Source: Aphis gossypii
Taxonomy: Eukaryota > Arthropoda > Insecta > Hemiptera > Aphididae
DNA: 64,000 nt
Direction: 5' to 3'
Assembly (NCBI RefSeq): GCF_020184175.1
Contig: NC_065531.1
Location: forward strand, 24,449,213-24,513,212
Numbering within the stretch: position 1 is the first letter of the stretch; every line of letters starts with the position of its first letter. The notes beneath the pieces are model-generated. The model saw only the letters and a program-made list of their open reading frames with translations, was not told the origin of the DNA and did no database searches. Made by a program: the position numbers and the translations under genes. Positions 1-11,640 of this stretch are shown here, one piece after another.

Positions 1-267
1 AAATCGAGTAAAGAATTATTATACATATATCAGGTACCTACTAACCTACCTATGTGCAGGCTATGTGATATTTAAATTCATCACTTTGATGATAGGTCCT
101 TATACGAAAAACAATAAATTACATCAGAAGAAAATAACAAATAGGTTATTTATGGAACTTGAGCATCGACAACGCGTTGTCATGTTAATAGTGACATCGA
201 TTTAACACAATAATTGACATCGAAGTGGTTGAATCCAATGTATCCACCATATTTGAATACTGTATAT

Positions 268-345
268 CAGGGTCTCTCAACCTTTTTAGTGTCGTGACCC
301 CCAAAATAGGTATAAAATATGATCAATCATTTGGCGACCCCCTAT
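268..345. mobile_element. Possible hAT-type transposon terminus
   Basis: The sequence begins CAGGGTCTCTCAACC and continues with GTCGTGACCCCCAAAA, the general layout of hAT terminal repeats (CAG, GGTTCTCAACC, then GTCGCGACCCC). I did not find the matching opposite end or a target duplication, so this would be an old solo fragment. The family call rests on memory of consensus ends only. Confidence 0.35.
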
Positions 346-717
346 CTATATTAAGTACAAATTTAAACACTACAAATATCATATCATTAACCAATTTACC
401 AAAGAAATACCTATACCATTTCGAATATCAATTTATACATTTCATGTGTAGTACCTAATTTAAACTTGTTATATACAGCTATAAGTATTTTTTTTATTCG
501 ATAAAAAATCTTAAATAAAAAGGTTCGTTTTGTAAATTCGCGTCTTATTAATTTTTAACCAACGTGATACTTAGTTGAGGTAATCACTACCCCAAAATTA
601 AGAAACGTTGCTGTACATTATACTTTAAAGACGATTTTTAATGTAGCCTTTGTCAAAAAGCGTATAACGTTAAAATATCGTATGCATTCATTAGCGCCAG
701 GAAAGTGTATGCATAGT

Positions 718-873
718 CATGGGCGCCCATAAATAAAATTTTAGGGGGGGTCAAAATAAAAAATTCTCAAATTTAAAAATAATAATTATATTATGGTAAC
801 ATTTATTGAGTTACAAGTTTTTAATATTTTTTGTCCAGGGGGGGCAAGTGCCTCCTCCCAATGGGCGCCCATG
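718..873. mobile_element. 156-bp hAT-like MITE with 8-bp target duplication
   Basis: Both ends carry CATGGGCGCCCAT (718-730) or its complement (861-873). The octamer TGCATAGT lies immediately outside each end, at 710-717 and 874-881, and is a perfect 8-bp target-site duplication. Inside are a G-rich run after the left end and a G-rich run before the right end, around an AT-rich core. There is no coding capacity. An 8-bp duplication points to hAT transposase mobilisation. The terminal motif is nearly self-complementary, so each end could itself fold. Confidence 0.85.
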
Positions 874-2179
874 TGCATAGTTCATATAGGTATGAGAGTG
901 TACCCAAACTATGGTACTAATGAACTATTATTTTTTTTTTATAATATTCACTGATGACTAAAATTCTGGCTATTGATTCCGGCAAAATGTTAACATGTAC
1001 AATAATTATTTTGTAGTGACAACAATTTTTTTTGATTTTACTTTATTTTATTAGTGGGAATGTATTTTTTCGAAATTTGTAAGTAAATTATATTTGTATC
1101 ATCATGTTTACTTGTTGTGCCCAAGTGGTATAAATTGTAAATTTTGTTTACAAAAAAAATTATTTAATCGATTTAAATTTAATAATATAATCTATTACCT
1201 ACTTGGCTACTTATTATTAAAACACGATTATATCATGTAAATCTAAAAATTATAATAGACACTAACTATATTAATTATTATCATATTCATAACAAGAGAT
1301 TTTATGAATAAAATAATAAAAAAATTAAACTTAAAACAATGGGAAATTATAGGATGTTTTTTAAAGTTCTAGGTACTTTTTTTATAGTAAATCGATTGGA
1401 CGACCTTATTTGTTCGTATTCTTGAAGATACTTGGAACAGGTAATTCAGAATTCTCAAACGTCATGAAAAATGAACGTATATCTATTCAAAATATAATCT
1501 AGTAATATTTATAAATCAATAATCTAAACATTTTCAATTTTTCAAATAAGTACCTAATATATTATTTTTATTTGTCTAGGAGAGTTGTAGGGAAACTATG
1601 GTGGATCAAGTGTTCAAGTTTATAGCATAAAAATTGTTGAAGTTACTACTGCACGAAGTACGTCGTCTACACAATACGCACATATAATTCATTAATCATT
1701 TATTAAAATTTATAATAAAATGTACATAAATTCGAATTTCAAAATAATTCAATTTAATTATAAACACTTTATTTTAGAGATTTTTAGAAATCAACGTTGG
1801 CTCAACTGCTCTCCTAAAAATCGAATTGCTGTTATCACGTTTCAAGAGGGAGTTTTTGAGTAATAAATTCTGACACTACAACTATTACTCGTTGACCGGT
1901 TTTTATGGCGAGGGTCCCGCGCAGTTGTTTGTTTACCTGGTAACTGGTGTTGTTCGAGCTACCGCAAAAAGAAAAAATTACTCGTCGGCAGCCGTCGTCG
2001 TAGCCGAGCCCGTCATCGCGAATCCCGACGTGATTCGTCGAGTGGGAAATTTCCGATTTTTTCGTTTAATTTTTTTTTTTTTTATTATTATTTAGTAACA
2101 AGTATCGTCTTCTGTCCTCTCGTTCTTTGATCAAGAATTCGGGACGATTAATTACGACTCTCGTTAGTCGTTACATTTA

Positions 2180-2344
2180 GTGATCACTCCTTTATCGCTT
2201 CAGTCACTCACTCTGACTGAGCATTTCGAGCACACGGACAATAATTGAGAAATCGTACTCACGGCGAACACCGATCAAAATATAAAAAAGTTACAGTACA
2301 AGACCGGACGACAACTGCATTCGACGGCATCGTCGTTTCTGCAG
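2180..2344 (+). promoter_or_regulatory. Candidate EB1 promoter and non-coding first exon
   Basis: GC content is higher here than in the flanks. An initiator-like TCAGTC lies at 2200-2205. The patch ends in a strong splice donor, CAG|GTAAGT, after 2344. The next + strand acceptor in a recognised gene is at 4088, just before the EB1 start codon, so this is a plausible 5' UTR exon. GC-elevated sequence continues to about 3060 and could hold other start sites. Confidence 0.5.
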
Positions 2345-4102
2345 GTAAGTGCATTTACAAATTAGTCCTCGTTATTACTCGTTCGTTCTCGTTTTGCCGC
2401 ACACTGAGTAGGCGTCGGTCAATTGCAATCAATCTATACGATCGTTTTTTAACGGCAACTTCGCCTTATACAGTAATCCAGCACGGTCAGTGTACCTCCC
2501 CGCGGGCGCCCGATGACGTGACCTTATTCGTAAGTTGTAACCGCGTTTGCCGCACACCGTTGTGCATGTAACATATACCCTACCCATTCTCCCACGTAAT
2601 CTTGGTGGGGGAGGTGAAGCGGCCCGCCGATTTCCTCGCGTACCGCAAAGGTCGTTATTTTTTATAAAAATTAAAATTTTGTTAAGTATCTAATATTTGT
2701 ACATATATCATCAAAACCGTTCTCCAGAGATCCAGACTACAGACGCGTGATAACGTTTTTCGCGCTAATAGAGAAGCCTTTAAAGTTTCTTCTCGTACGA
2801 CACTGGCAACCGACCGGCTACTATAACTGAATTTGAATCGGTGGCCGTTGTAAAACGGTCCATTTCCTCCCGTTTCGAGTCAAAACAGTTTTTGAACGTG
2901 ATACTGTGAATCGTTTTCGAGTTCATCGACTGATTTGACTTATTTAAACACTTTTAATTTTCTAACGTCTAAATTGTTGCCGTTAAACGTCCACCGCCCT
3001 TCTTGCCGATGATTGTCGCGCGTTGTCTCAGCACACCCATCTGTAGACGTTCCTTTTATTATTACTATTAATTATTATCATAATTTATCATTATTATCAT
3101 CGTCATCGCAGTTGTAGTCGCCGTTACAATATAGGTAGTTTCTAGTTGCTTTAACCTTAAATCTATCGGATGCCGTTTTTCAAGGTTTTTCCAATTTGTT
3201 TGTCACCCGCAATCCGCATTACCATTTACCTCCTAATCGCCTGATTGTTTCACTTAGTGCATATATGGTAATATTTTGTTTGTCGTCTATTGATATTTAT
3301 AACGCTGACGGTCGTCGTCAGTCGTCACCATATTTTGAATTCAATAATAACTACGTTATCACGTTCGCTAATAATTACTTGTTTTACTCCGTTCCAGTAC
3401 CCAATTAGCGCAAGTACCGTATATTTTCATAAATTATAATATGAAAAACCGTTAGATGCTACATAACACATTTTCTAACATTATAATAATCGTAATTTAG
3501 AATTAAAAATAAATTGTGTTTTTATTTAGGTATTTTAATTTGTATCACTTAATAAAATTGCGATTACTGCTTTCTTGTATGAAATTGATGTCCATACAAT
3601 GAAATAAAATGTATTTACTTATTTTAGTTATGTCTGTATAATACAGGCATGAAAATGAAGTACTTCAGGGAAATATTTTGTTGGGTATCTTGTAATATTT
3701 GAAATACTTATAAATTATACAATATAAATAGTTCAATCTGTAAAATTAATAGTTACTTGTATATAATACCTATTAAAATAACATGTGGGAGCATTTTTTT
3801 TAAATAGTGTGTAGGCACTTAATAAGCAATTAAGCAATTGATGAATATTAGAACCATCTTGGATCTTCTTCTTAAGTGCTTAAAACTGTTGTAATATTCT
3901 TATAGCAATTATTATAATATTAATGTGGGATCATTGTTATATTATGTGAATCTATGAATTAGAAAAAAGTAAAAATAGTTACCTATATTGTATTTTATTT
4001 ACTTAATACTTTTTAAAAAATTTGTTTATTTATCTATATTTCCTATTAATCTAAATTATTATTATAAAAATATTTTATACAATTTTAGAACATCAATCAA
4101 AT

Positions 4103-7100
4103 ATGGCTATAAATGTGTATTCAACTAATGTGACTTCTGATAACTTGAGTCGTCATGACATGTTAGCGTGGGTAAATGATACTCTGTCTGCAAGTTTTAC
4201 AAAAATAGAAGAACTATGTTCAGGAGCTGCTTACTGTCAATTTATGGATATGTTATTCCCTGGTAAGTAATTTTAATTCATAAATTAAATAGAAAATATT
4301 TAATTTATATTATTTAAAATTTAAATGTATACAAAATAATATTACCTATAGGACATATACTAGTAAGTTTTAATGATCAAATTTTTTCTTTGTTATACTA
4401 TCTTAATATAATTGATAATATTATTAATTAAATGTATATTAAATAATAAAGAACATGTGTCTAAATGTTCCATTTCATATCCATCTTTATGATTTACCAA
4501 TCATATGTCTAACGAACCAATTTTTAGGTTAATTTAATTAGTTAATATGAACCCCACCTAAGAACAAAATCAAATTGCATCTTACATGTGATGTGTATTT
4601 CTAAAAAATTAAGCTTAATGATTCAAATTTTTATGCATAGTACAATTGAAAAGATAACATTTCATTAATTTAAAAAAATATATGTATATATTGTTACTAT
4701 ATAGTAGTTTTTATACTAACATTATTTTTATTTGAAGTCAATATGTTAATTAAGGTTTTGATTAACATTTGATTAAATAATTACTTATTGTGATGAATAT
4801 AATAAATCCATAATTTTTATAATTCATTTTATCTAAATATACTTAACTATAAAAAATTCCTTAATTTGAATATTTTAATATAAGTGTAACTATATTTTAT
4901 AATATTAAAAATATTAAATAATATAAAAAAAATTTATTTTATTTTAATTTAATTTTTTTATTTTTTATTTAAAAATATTAATAATGATTTTTCTTTTGTA
5001 AAATATAATGCCATAAAATTCTTATTGAAATATCTTAAATATACTGTATTTTTTCCTGTAAGTGTATAGACATATTTTTAACTTTAAAAAAATTCTGTAG
5101 ATAGGTTTGGTATCCAATGTTCGTATAAAATTCCTCTTCCAACTTTTTTATTATTTAATTTATATCATTTACAATATTGTTTTTCTAATAGTAAATATAT
5201 GATTTAAAACCAATTTGTCAGAAACATTTTCTTTTATTTTAACTGATTTCTGTTATATTATTAAATTGAAACAAACCATAATTTTAATGATTGTTTCACT
5301 TATTCATACAATTATGTTAAAATATAAATTTGACCTTCGTAGCATCATAAACTTGTCTCTAAACCTAGAATTGTTTATTGTACTTTTTTATATGTTCATA
5401 ATTGAAATAATTATCCATAAAAAAGTATTATATTAGTACTTAAATTTACATACCTTAATGAATAATTTTGACTGTGTTTATTTATAATAAATAGTTATAG
5501 TTAATATTATTATTTATATAATAGTATATAATCATATAAAATAGTTTATGATTATAGATTATATCAACTTTTCATAAAGTTTTATTTATATACTTTTTAA
5601 TTTTTTATATATTAGATTGTTATCATTGATTTTTTAGGTAGTGTGCAAATGAAACGAGTCAAATTTAGAACAAATCTTGAACATGAATATATACAAAATT
5701 TTAAAATACTCCAAGGAGCTTTCAAAAAAATGGCAGTTGACAAGGTATGTAACTATTAATTTTTAAATATGTAATTTATTAAGAATTAAAATAAGTCAAC
5801 ATTTTACTAGAAAAGATTTAACTTGGGTAGTAACAATATAGTACATTTTATGAATAGTAATTTAATAACATATTGTGTATCAGTTATACTATACTGGGTA
5901 TTCTAGTTTTGGGTTTTGTATTTACCCTCAATTGGGATGGTAAACAATTACTTTGCAGGTGATACCTGTTGACCGCTTAATCAAAGGACGTTTCCAAGAC
6001 AATTTTGAATTTTTACAATGGTTCAAAAAGTTCTTTGATGCTAATTATGATGGACGTGATTATGATGGTCTTGATGCACGTGGTGGTGTTATGATTGGCT
6101 CTGGTGCTGCAGAAGTGTGTGGTTTTCAAGCACCTCCACCATACCGTGTACCACAAGCTGCTCGTGCTTATAAAAGCCCGTCCTATGGACATGGTATTCA
6201 TATATGCTCGGTTTTTGTGTGTTTATTAGTCAGGATAATATAATTAGTGAACGTTCAAAACTTAGTTTGATCTTTTTTTTTTCATAAAGAAATAAAGTAA
6301 ATGTTTATTTACTCATTTAAAATATAACTGCATGTTTATAATAGCAAATAAATTATATGGAATGTATACAATTTTCTCCATGATTAAATTAAATTTTAGT
6401 TAATGATGTTATTTAAAGTTTTATTTTATTTAATATTTTTTTTTTTTTTTTTTTATTGTTTTTCTTATTTTTGATTTAAAATACATTTTTATTTTTAATG
6501 GGATTAAATATTGCGTGATAGAGGTATTATATTAACTCACAATTATAGATTACATATTGTTCACTATATTTTGAAAATCGTATATAATTTTAATAGAAAT
6601 TGTATTTATTTTTATTTTTAAAATCATAAAGGATTAATTAGGTTAGGTATATGTGTTTTAGAAATATTTCATGATAAATAATAAACTAGGTAAAATAGAT
6701 ACTTTTAAAAGAAAATTAATCAAATATTTTTTCATTGTTTTGTTCTCATGATATAATGTCTAAAATGCTAATAAATCTTAAAAATTAATATTGTTCAGTT
6801 CTTTTAGATTGAATAATTTTTGTATTTTAATTTTAACATTTTATTTCATAAGTTTTGGTTACCAATTATTAAAATACATCAATTATTTTTTAATGTATAT
6901 AATTGTTGAGATTGAAAATTTGTGGAAAAAAGCTTAACAAGTTGAAAAATAGTTGATAATTAATTAATTATTATTATTTTTAGTTATTTATTATTATTTT
7001 TTTTAAATTTCATCTTTTTTGTTTTATTTTTATTTTGCAGATAGTACCTATAGATAGGCTGGTCAAGGGGCGTTTTCAGGATAATTTCGAGTTTTTGCAA

Positions 7101-8607
7101 TGGTTCAAAAAATTTTTTGATACCAATTACCAAATGAATGATTACGACCCAGTAGGTGCGCGCAGTGGTGAGGGAATGGGAGCAGCCGGCGCAGCAGCCA
7201 GAGCAGGTCCTGTCAAAAAACCATCGGCAGCAGTACCGCCTAGAAATGCCACCACCCAAAACCGTTTATTCCGTCCCGCGAGTAACAGCAATAGTTCGTA
7301 TTTTTAACTCGAAATTATCCCAGATTCCCAATATTATGCTTTGTTTGCTTGGTTTTAGTTTATTATCTTTAATTTACAACTCATTTTTGTTTTAATATAC
7401 CTATTATTTAATTTACTAAAATTGTTTTTAGTGTCTAATCGTGTACCCTCAACAAGACCAGCAGCACCAGCCAGTCAGCGTGATAGAGGCGATCATAAAA
7501 TTGATGAACTTACTAGACAGGCAAGTTCAGTCTTAATATAGTTGTATTTTATTACAACAATTCAATGTATTTAATTATTTTGATTTTAGATGAGTGAATT
7601 GAGAGTTACAGTTGAGGGTTTGGAAAAAGAACGCGATTTCTATTTTGGTAAATTGCGTGACATTGAGGTGATATGCCAGGAACAAGAAAGTGAACATCCA
7701 TTATTCTCCAAAGTATTGGAAATTCTTTATGCAACAGAGGTATGTGTGTAAACAGATTTTTATCATCTACAATTAATATTTGATAATAAATGTTCACGTT
7801 AAATAGGCTTTATATTGTATACTTATTATGTTTAATTATATACTTAGGCATTATATTGTTTATATTTTGTAATTTATAATACATTTTCATTATAAATAAC
7901 TAAATATTCACTAGTAGGTTTTTAAGGATTTTTTTTTGGCTAATATTCAATTATTTTGTTAAGAATTTTGTGCTTATTATTGGCTAAAAACATTAGTCAC
8001 TGGACATTCCAAAAATATATTTAACTTAACAATTTTGTTCTAATTTAAACCACTAGACGCAATGCAATTAAATGTTTAAATACAATTTTTAACAGCTGAA
8101 CCCGGCAAGTAAAATTTATAAATATATTTAGAATCAAAATAAAATTAATGATTCATTGATTCACTTTAGTAACCATAGTTATTCTTATTCATAATAATTA
8201 ATGCTCTATCAACATCATGTAATGTGTGTTAGATAAGGACAGAAAATCACTGAGTGGATTCCCTCAATTTAAGCATATAAAAAAATTACGTGTTAATATA
8301 AGCATTTTTAGGTAATAGGAATTGTCTCCTTATCCTAAGATTATCTGGATAATGATTAACATTGTTAAAATAAAAGTAATTTTGCTTTAATTTCCATGGT
8401 TTAATAAAAGTTAATAGCACATTTATCACATAAGGGGATAATTCCTTTTCGTCCATCAGTACATTTTTTCAATATTGCTTACTTTATAAAAATCTATTTA
8501 ATCTAATCAACAATTGCTCTAAAGAAAATTATATTTTATTTTAGGAAGGATTTGCTGCTCCAGAAGAGGTTGATACTAACAACCATGATGATGATGAAGC
8601 TTACTAA
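4103..8607 (+). CDS. EB1: EB1/MAPRE microtubule plus-end-tracking protein
   Basis: This encodes an end-binding protein that binds growing microtubule tips through an N-terminal calponin-homology (CH) domain and recruits partners through a C-terminal coiled coil. Coding exons are 4103-4262, 5638-5744, then either 5959-6193 (version A) or 7041-7281 (version B), then 7432-7520, 7590-7739 and 8545-8607. Version A gives 267 aa and version B about 269 aa, a normal length. The protein opens MAIN-YSTNVTSDNLSRHDM and contains ML-WVN and KGRFQDNFEFLQWFKKFFD at the end of the CH domain. It then has a Pro/Ala-rich linker, the EB homology coiled coil (ELRVTVEGLEKERDFYFGKL) and an acidic tail ending DDDEAY. 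The final aromatic fits the EEY/F tail that binds CAP-Gly domains, but the usual second Glu is Ala. The intron after 7520 starts with GC. The gene is convergent with UBA5. Family identity is certain; the donors of A and B are less so. Confidence 0.95.
5959..6193 (+). other. EB1: EB1 alternative exon version A
   Basis: The acceptor is TTTGCAG before 5959, and the donor is G|GTATTC after 6193, weak but in the right phase. The exon starts VIPVDRLIKGRFQDNFEFLQ and continues through the last CH-domain helix into a Gly/Tyr-rich linker (DANYDGRDYDGLDARGG, later APPPYRVPQAARAYKSPSYG). It starts in phase 0 and ends after one base of a codon, exactly like version B. Splicing A onto B shifts the frame and meets TAG within six codons, so the two should be mutually exclusive. 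Confidence 0.88.
7041..7281 (+). other. EB1: EB1 alternative exon version B
   Basis: The acceptor is TATTTTGCAG before 7041. The exon encodes IVPIDRLVKGRFQDNFEFLQ, almost identical in protein to version A through the final CH helix, and then a different Ala-rich, basic linker (GAAGAAARAGPVKKPSAAVP). Two donors keep the required phase: A|GTAACA after 7281 (chosen) and A|GTTCGT after 7293. Neither is strong. Codon usage is more GC-rich than in A. The similarity to A suggests an exon duplication, now diverged in the linker only. Confidence 0.88.
7521..7589 (+). other. GC-AG intron in EB1
   Basis: The exon ends ...ACTAGACAG and the intron opens GCAAGT; the next exon starts ATGAGTGAATTGAGAG after TTTTAG. 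No GT donor close by keeps the EB1 reading ELTRQ|MSELRV. CAG|GCAAGT is the usual strong context of rare GC donors. The intron is 69 nt. Confidence 0.85.
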
Positions 8608-8815
8608 TAGAGTCTCTTATTTAATTTTTTTTTACTTAATTATGATTTTTTTTAATATTTATTATATTTTACAGTACGCTATATAATAAACTGCTAAAAG
8701 CACATGTTCAAAATTGTGTACAGTCTTATTTTCTTTTTTATAATTTTTTAAAGATAACCGTTACTATGGCTCAACTTATTTAAGCGGCCCATCCATTATA
8801 ATATATATATATATC

Positions 8816-8821
8816 AATAAA
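8816..8821 (+). terminator. Candidate EB1 polyadenylation signal
   Basis: AATAAA lies about 210 bases after the EB1 stop in AT-rich sequence. Further AATAAA-like words follow just before a long A run near 8894-8908. Confidence 0.5.
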
Positions 8822-8971
8822 AATTAATATTTTTATTTATATAATTTTTAATTTAATAAAATTGCCTGTTATATATTCAACAATAAAAATTATAAAAAAA
8901 AAAAAAAAAGTAAACAATAATTTGTATCACACAGTATTTTTTTTTTATAACATGTTACATACAATACATAT

Positions 8972-8977
8972 TTTATT
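8972..8977 (-). terminator. Candidate UBA5 polyadenylation signal
   Basis: TTTATT on the + strand reads AATAAA on the - strand, about 150 bases past the UBA5 stop. It sits close to the EB1 3' end, so the two convergent transcripts end within about 200 bases of each other. Confidence 0.45.
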
Positions 8978-9122
8978 AAATTATTATTAAGTATCTTAAA
9001 TTGGAATTTATGTATGGATTAATATAAAATACTTTATCATTGGTCTATATTGGAAAAAATGTTAAATTACAAATGGTTTTATGAGAGGTGAATTAGAGAC
9101 AAATTTTTAACGTAAACTGTAA

Positions 9123-11314
9123 TCATAACAATGATAATTGTTCTCTTAGATCATCTACGCTTAATTCTGTTTCTTTCACTAAAGATTCTTCATTTGGAGC
9201 TGTTTGATCACCAGATTGGTACGCAAACTCTATTCCATCATTCAGTGATAGGTATTCTTCTTCACTCTTTATGCTATTATTTTTATTTACATTTTCAGTT
9301 TTTGATGTTTCTGTTTCAATGAGTTCAGTTGTACTATTTGACACTATTGGTTTATCTTCTGCTAATGATATGCCTTAAATATTTATTTTTTAATTAGTCA
9401 GAATGAAATTGTAATTAGTTGTGATATGGGTATTTAATATATTTTAATACTAACCCCATTCATTATTTTCGTGGGTAACTACATCTTCAAGTGGATCTAC
9501 ATTTGTGCATTCGGGTTCCTCTTTAACTCTATTTTTAAACTCTGATTGTTGTTTTAAACAGAAATTATCACTACAATTTGGATTTGGTTTAATCATCATG
9601 CTTGGAAAGAAATCAGATAAAGCATTATATCCTAAGTACCAAGAAACTGTTCCAAATCCCAATAATTTCCTATAAAAAAAATAAATCCATTTATAAATAT
9701 TAATCACTAGCCCATTAATAAAATAATAAAAATTACTTTAATGTATTTTGAACGAGTAATCCCGCAACGACACCCATTGTAGTCGGCAAACTTGCTGCAC
9801 AAACTCCATCCTTTTTTAATGTTTTTTCATCTATATCTGAAGCTACAACTAATGGAGGTGCACACTAAAAATTATTGTAAAATAATACTGTGAATGAATA
9901 TTACTCATGATTTATTGGACATAAGATAAATATAAATTCAAAGGTGTCATATTATGACAATGTTTTTTTTGGTATCTATGTGAAAAATATATTACCGCAA
10001 AGCAAGCAGATTCTCCAGGCACAATGTACTGAATATGTCCGCATACAGCATTTTCACTAACACCCGATTCAAACCATTTTAATCCTAATTCATTGCATGC
10101 TGTATTAATTGTCATTCGAGCTTCGTAATTGTCTACACAGCTCAATACCAAATCAACTCGTTCACCATTAATTCCTCCAGTCCTATTTAAAGACAAAATA
10201 ATTGTAAGTAATTTTTCATATCTTAAAACAATGTATTTGAGTCACACTTTAAGACGTTCAAGAACTCTTCAAATTGGGTGGTTAACGTAATGTTTGTATT
10301 GTATGTTTCAATCTTAACATCAGGGTTAATTTTTGTCAATGTCATTGAAGCTGCTGTAACTTTGCTCAGACCTGCTTGAGATGGTTGGTAGAATAGGCGG
10401 TTCATATTAGCTAGTTCTACTTTATCATAGTCAAACAGTATTAACTGAAATCAACACACGTGTCAAAAAAGACAAAATAAATATCAGAACAATATTTCTT
10501 TTCTTTCTTAGACCTATGCAGGCAAAACATAGTAAATTTGTATTCAAATGTGTTGTTAGCTGTTAGCTTTAATATTAAGAGAAAATTGACCCAATATTAA
10601 ATTTGAATTTAAGGCAAATTCACCAACAGTGTTTGTTTATTTCATATACTGACAACCCCAACAAAAAAAAATGTATACAATATTCTTATTTCCCTTTATT
10701 ATTTATTCCTATGGCATGCCCCCTTGAAAATATACAATACCCCCACCCACTCATGGGATAAAAGATCTAAAATAATTTCTGTTTACTAATAGTTCAAAAG
10801 TTCAAAACATAAGATTAGTTCTGCTAAACAACAATTTGTAATATTGCTTATGAATCAGAGAGGAAACAATTATGAATTAATAGTGTACTGATATTCTTTT
10901 TAAAGGAAAAATATCTGATACACTATTTATTAACAAACACTACCTTTCCTATGCCGCAACGTGTAAGCATCTCTGCAGTAACGCTGCCGACTCCACCGAC
11001 GCCAACCACGACCACAGTGTATTTCCTGATATCCTCATAATTCTTCACAATGCCCATTCGTTGAAGGGCCATTAATCGGCTGTAATCATTGGAATTGTCA
11101 CGTCAAATACAATAAATATTAAATTATTAACCTCAATAATAGACGTCATAAACAGCTCTCACCTGTAGGGGTTCGAGTCAACCACTTCGGCGGACATCTC
11201 CCGGACTTTATGCTCCGCCGTCTCGGTCATGACTGGCGCTTCAGTTAACTCCATCAGAGTCTTCTTGAAGTTTTCGATGCGTTTTTTAATGTTTTCCACA
11301 TCTTCTAGAGACAT
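9123..11314 (-). CDS. UBA5: UBA5, E1-activating enzyme for UFM1
   Basis: UBA5 adenylates UFM1 with ATP, holds it as a thioester and passes it to the E2 UFC1, the first step of ufmylation. Coding exons in transcript order are 11314-11163, 11079-10944, 10444-10248, 10182-9996, 9864-9737, 9669-9455 and 9373-9123. They join in frame to 421 aa, close to the usual length. Visible elements are the nucleotide-binding loop GVGGVGS (residues 77-83), FDYDKVELANMNRLF (from 100), SCVDNYEARMTINTACNELG, GHIQYIVPGESACFAC with the first zinc cysteine pair (222, 225), the catalytic Cys246 in DGVCAASLPTTMG, the second zinc pair in CSDNFCLKQQ, and the UFM1/LC3-interacting motif EWGISLA (337-343). The C-terminus is acidic and ends DLREQLSLL. 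The start is the first ATG of exon 1. All expected catalytic residues are present, so the gene appears intact. Confidence 0.96.
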
Positions 11315-11640
11315 CTTAGTAATCAGACAAAAATCTTACACAAAGCTCTCGGTTAAAAATAATTCGACTGCAGTCAATAAAACGTCTTGGAAAGAGTTCC
11401 CAAATACTAAGTGGAAACACCAAAACTGTGAACTGTGTACTAATGGTAAAAAGTAAAAGTTGTACTACACCAACACCAGTGACAGTGTATGAAGCAGCTT
11501 ACGCGTGTCACGAATCACGATAACTCACAAAAATAACGAAATAACTACCGCACTACCGCAGATAACACCGTACCGAGCTGATAAGACGTAACGGACACGA
11601 CTCTCGAGTGTTCGTTAGTATTATCTAAAACTGAGACCAC
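11315..11640 (-). promoter_or_regulatory. UBA5 5' UTR and promoter region
   Basis: The sequence upstream of the UBA5 ATG is more GC-rich, with several CG dinucleotides, and lies next to AT-rich intergenic DNA. No TATA box or upstream exon is evident. This is the only plausible start region for UBA5 by position; the transcription start cannot be placed from sequence. Confidence 0.4.

Larger units (their letters stand above)
1..2100. other. AT-rich intergenic flank upstream of EB1
   Basis: No gene is recognisable on either strand. The short open frames are low complexity and match no family I know. The stretch holds two transposon traces, described separately: a possible hAT end near 268 and a 156-bp MITE at 718-873. 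GC content rises from about 1890, which fits the approach to the EB1 promoter. Confidence 0.6.

Noticed and set aside
1892..2571. Two + strand frames of 67 and 108 aa upstream of EB1
   Set aside because: They lie in the promoter and 5' UTR region, have no family resemblance and one reads across the splice donor at 2344.
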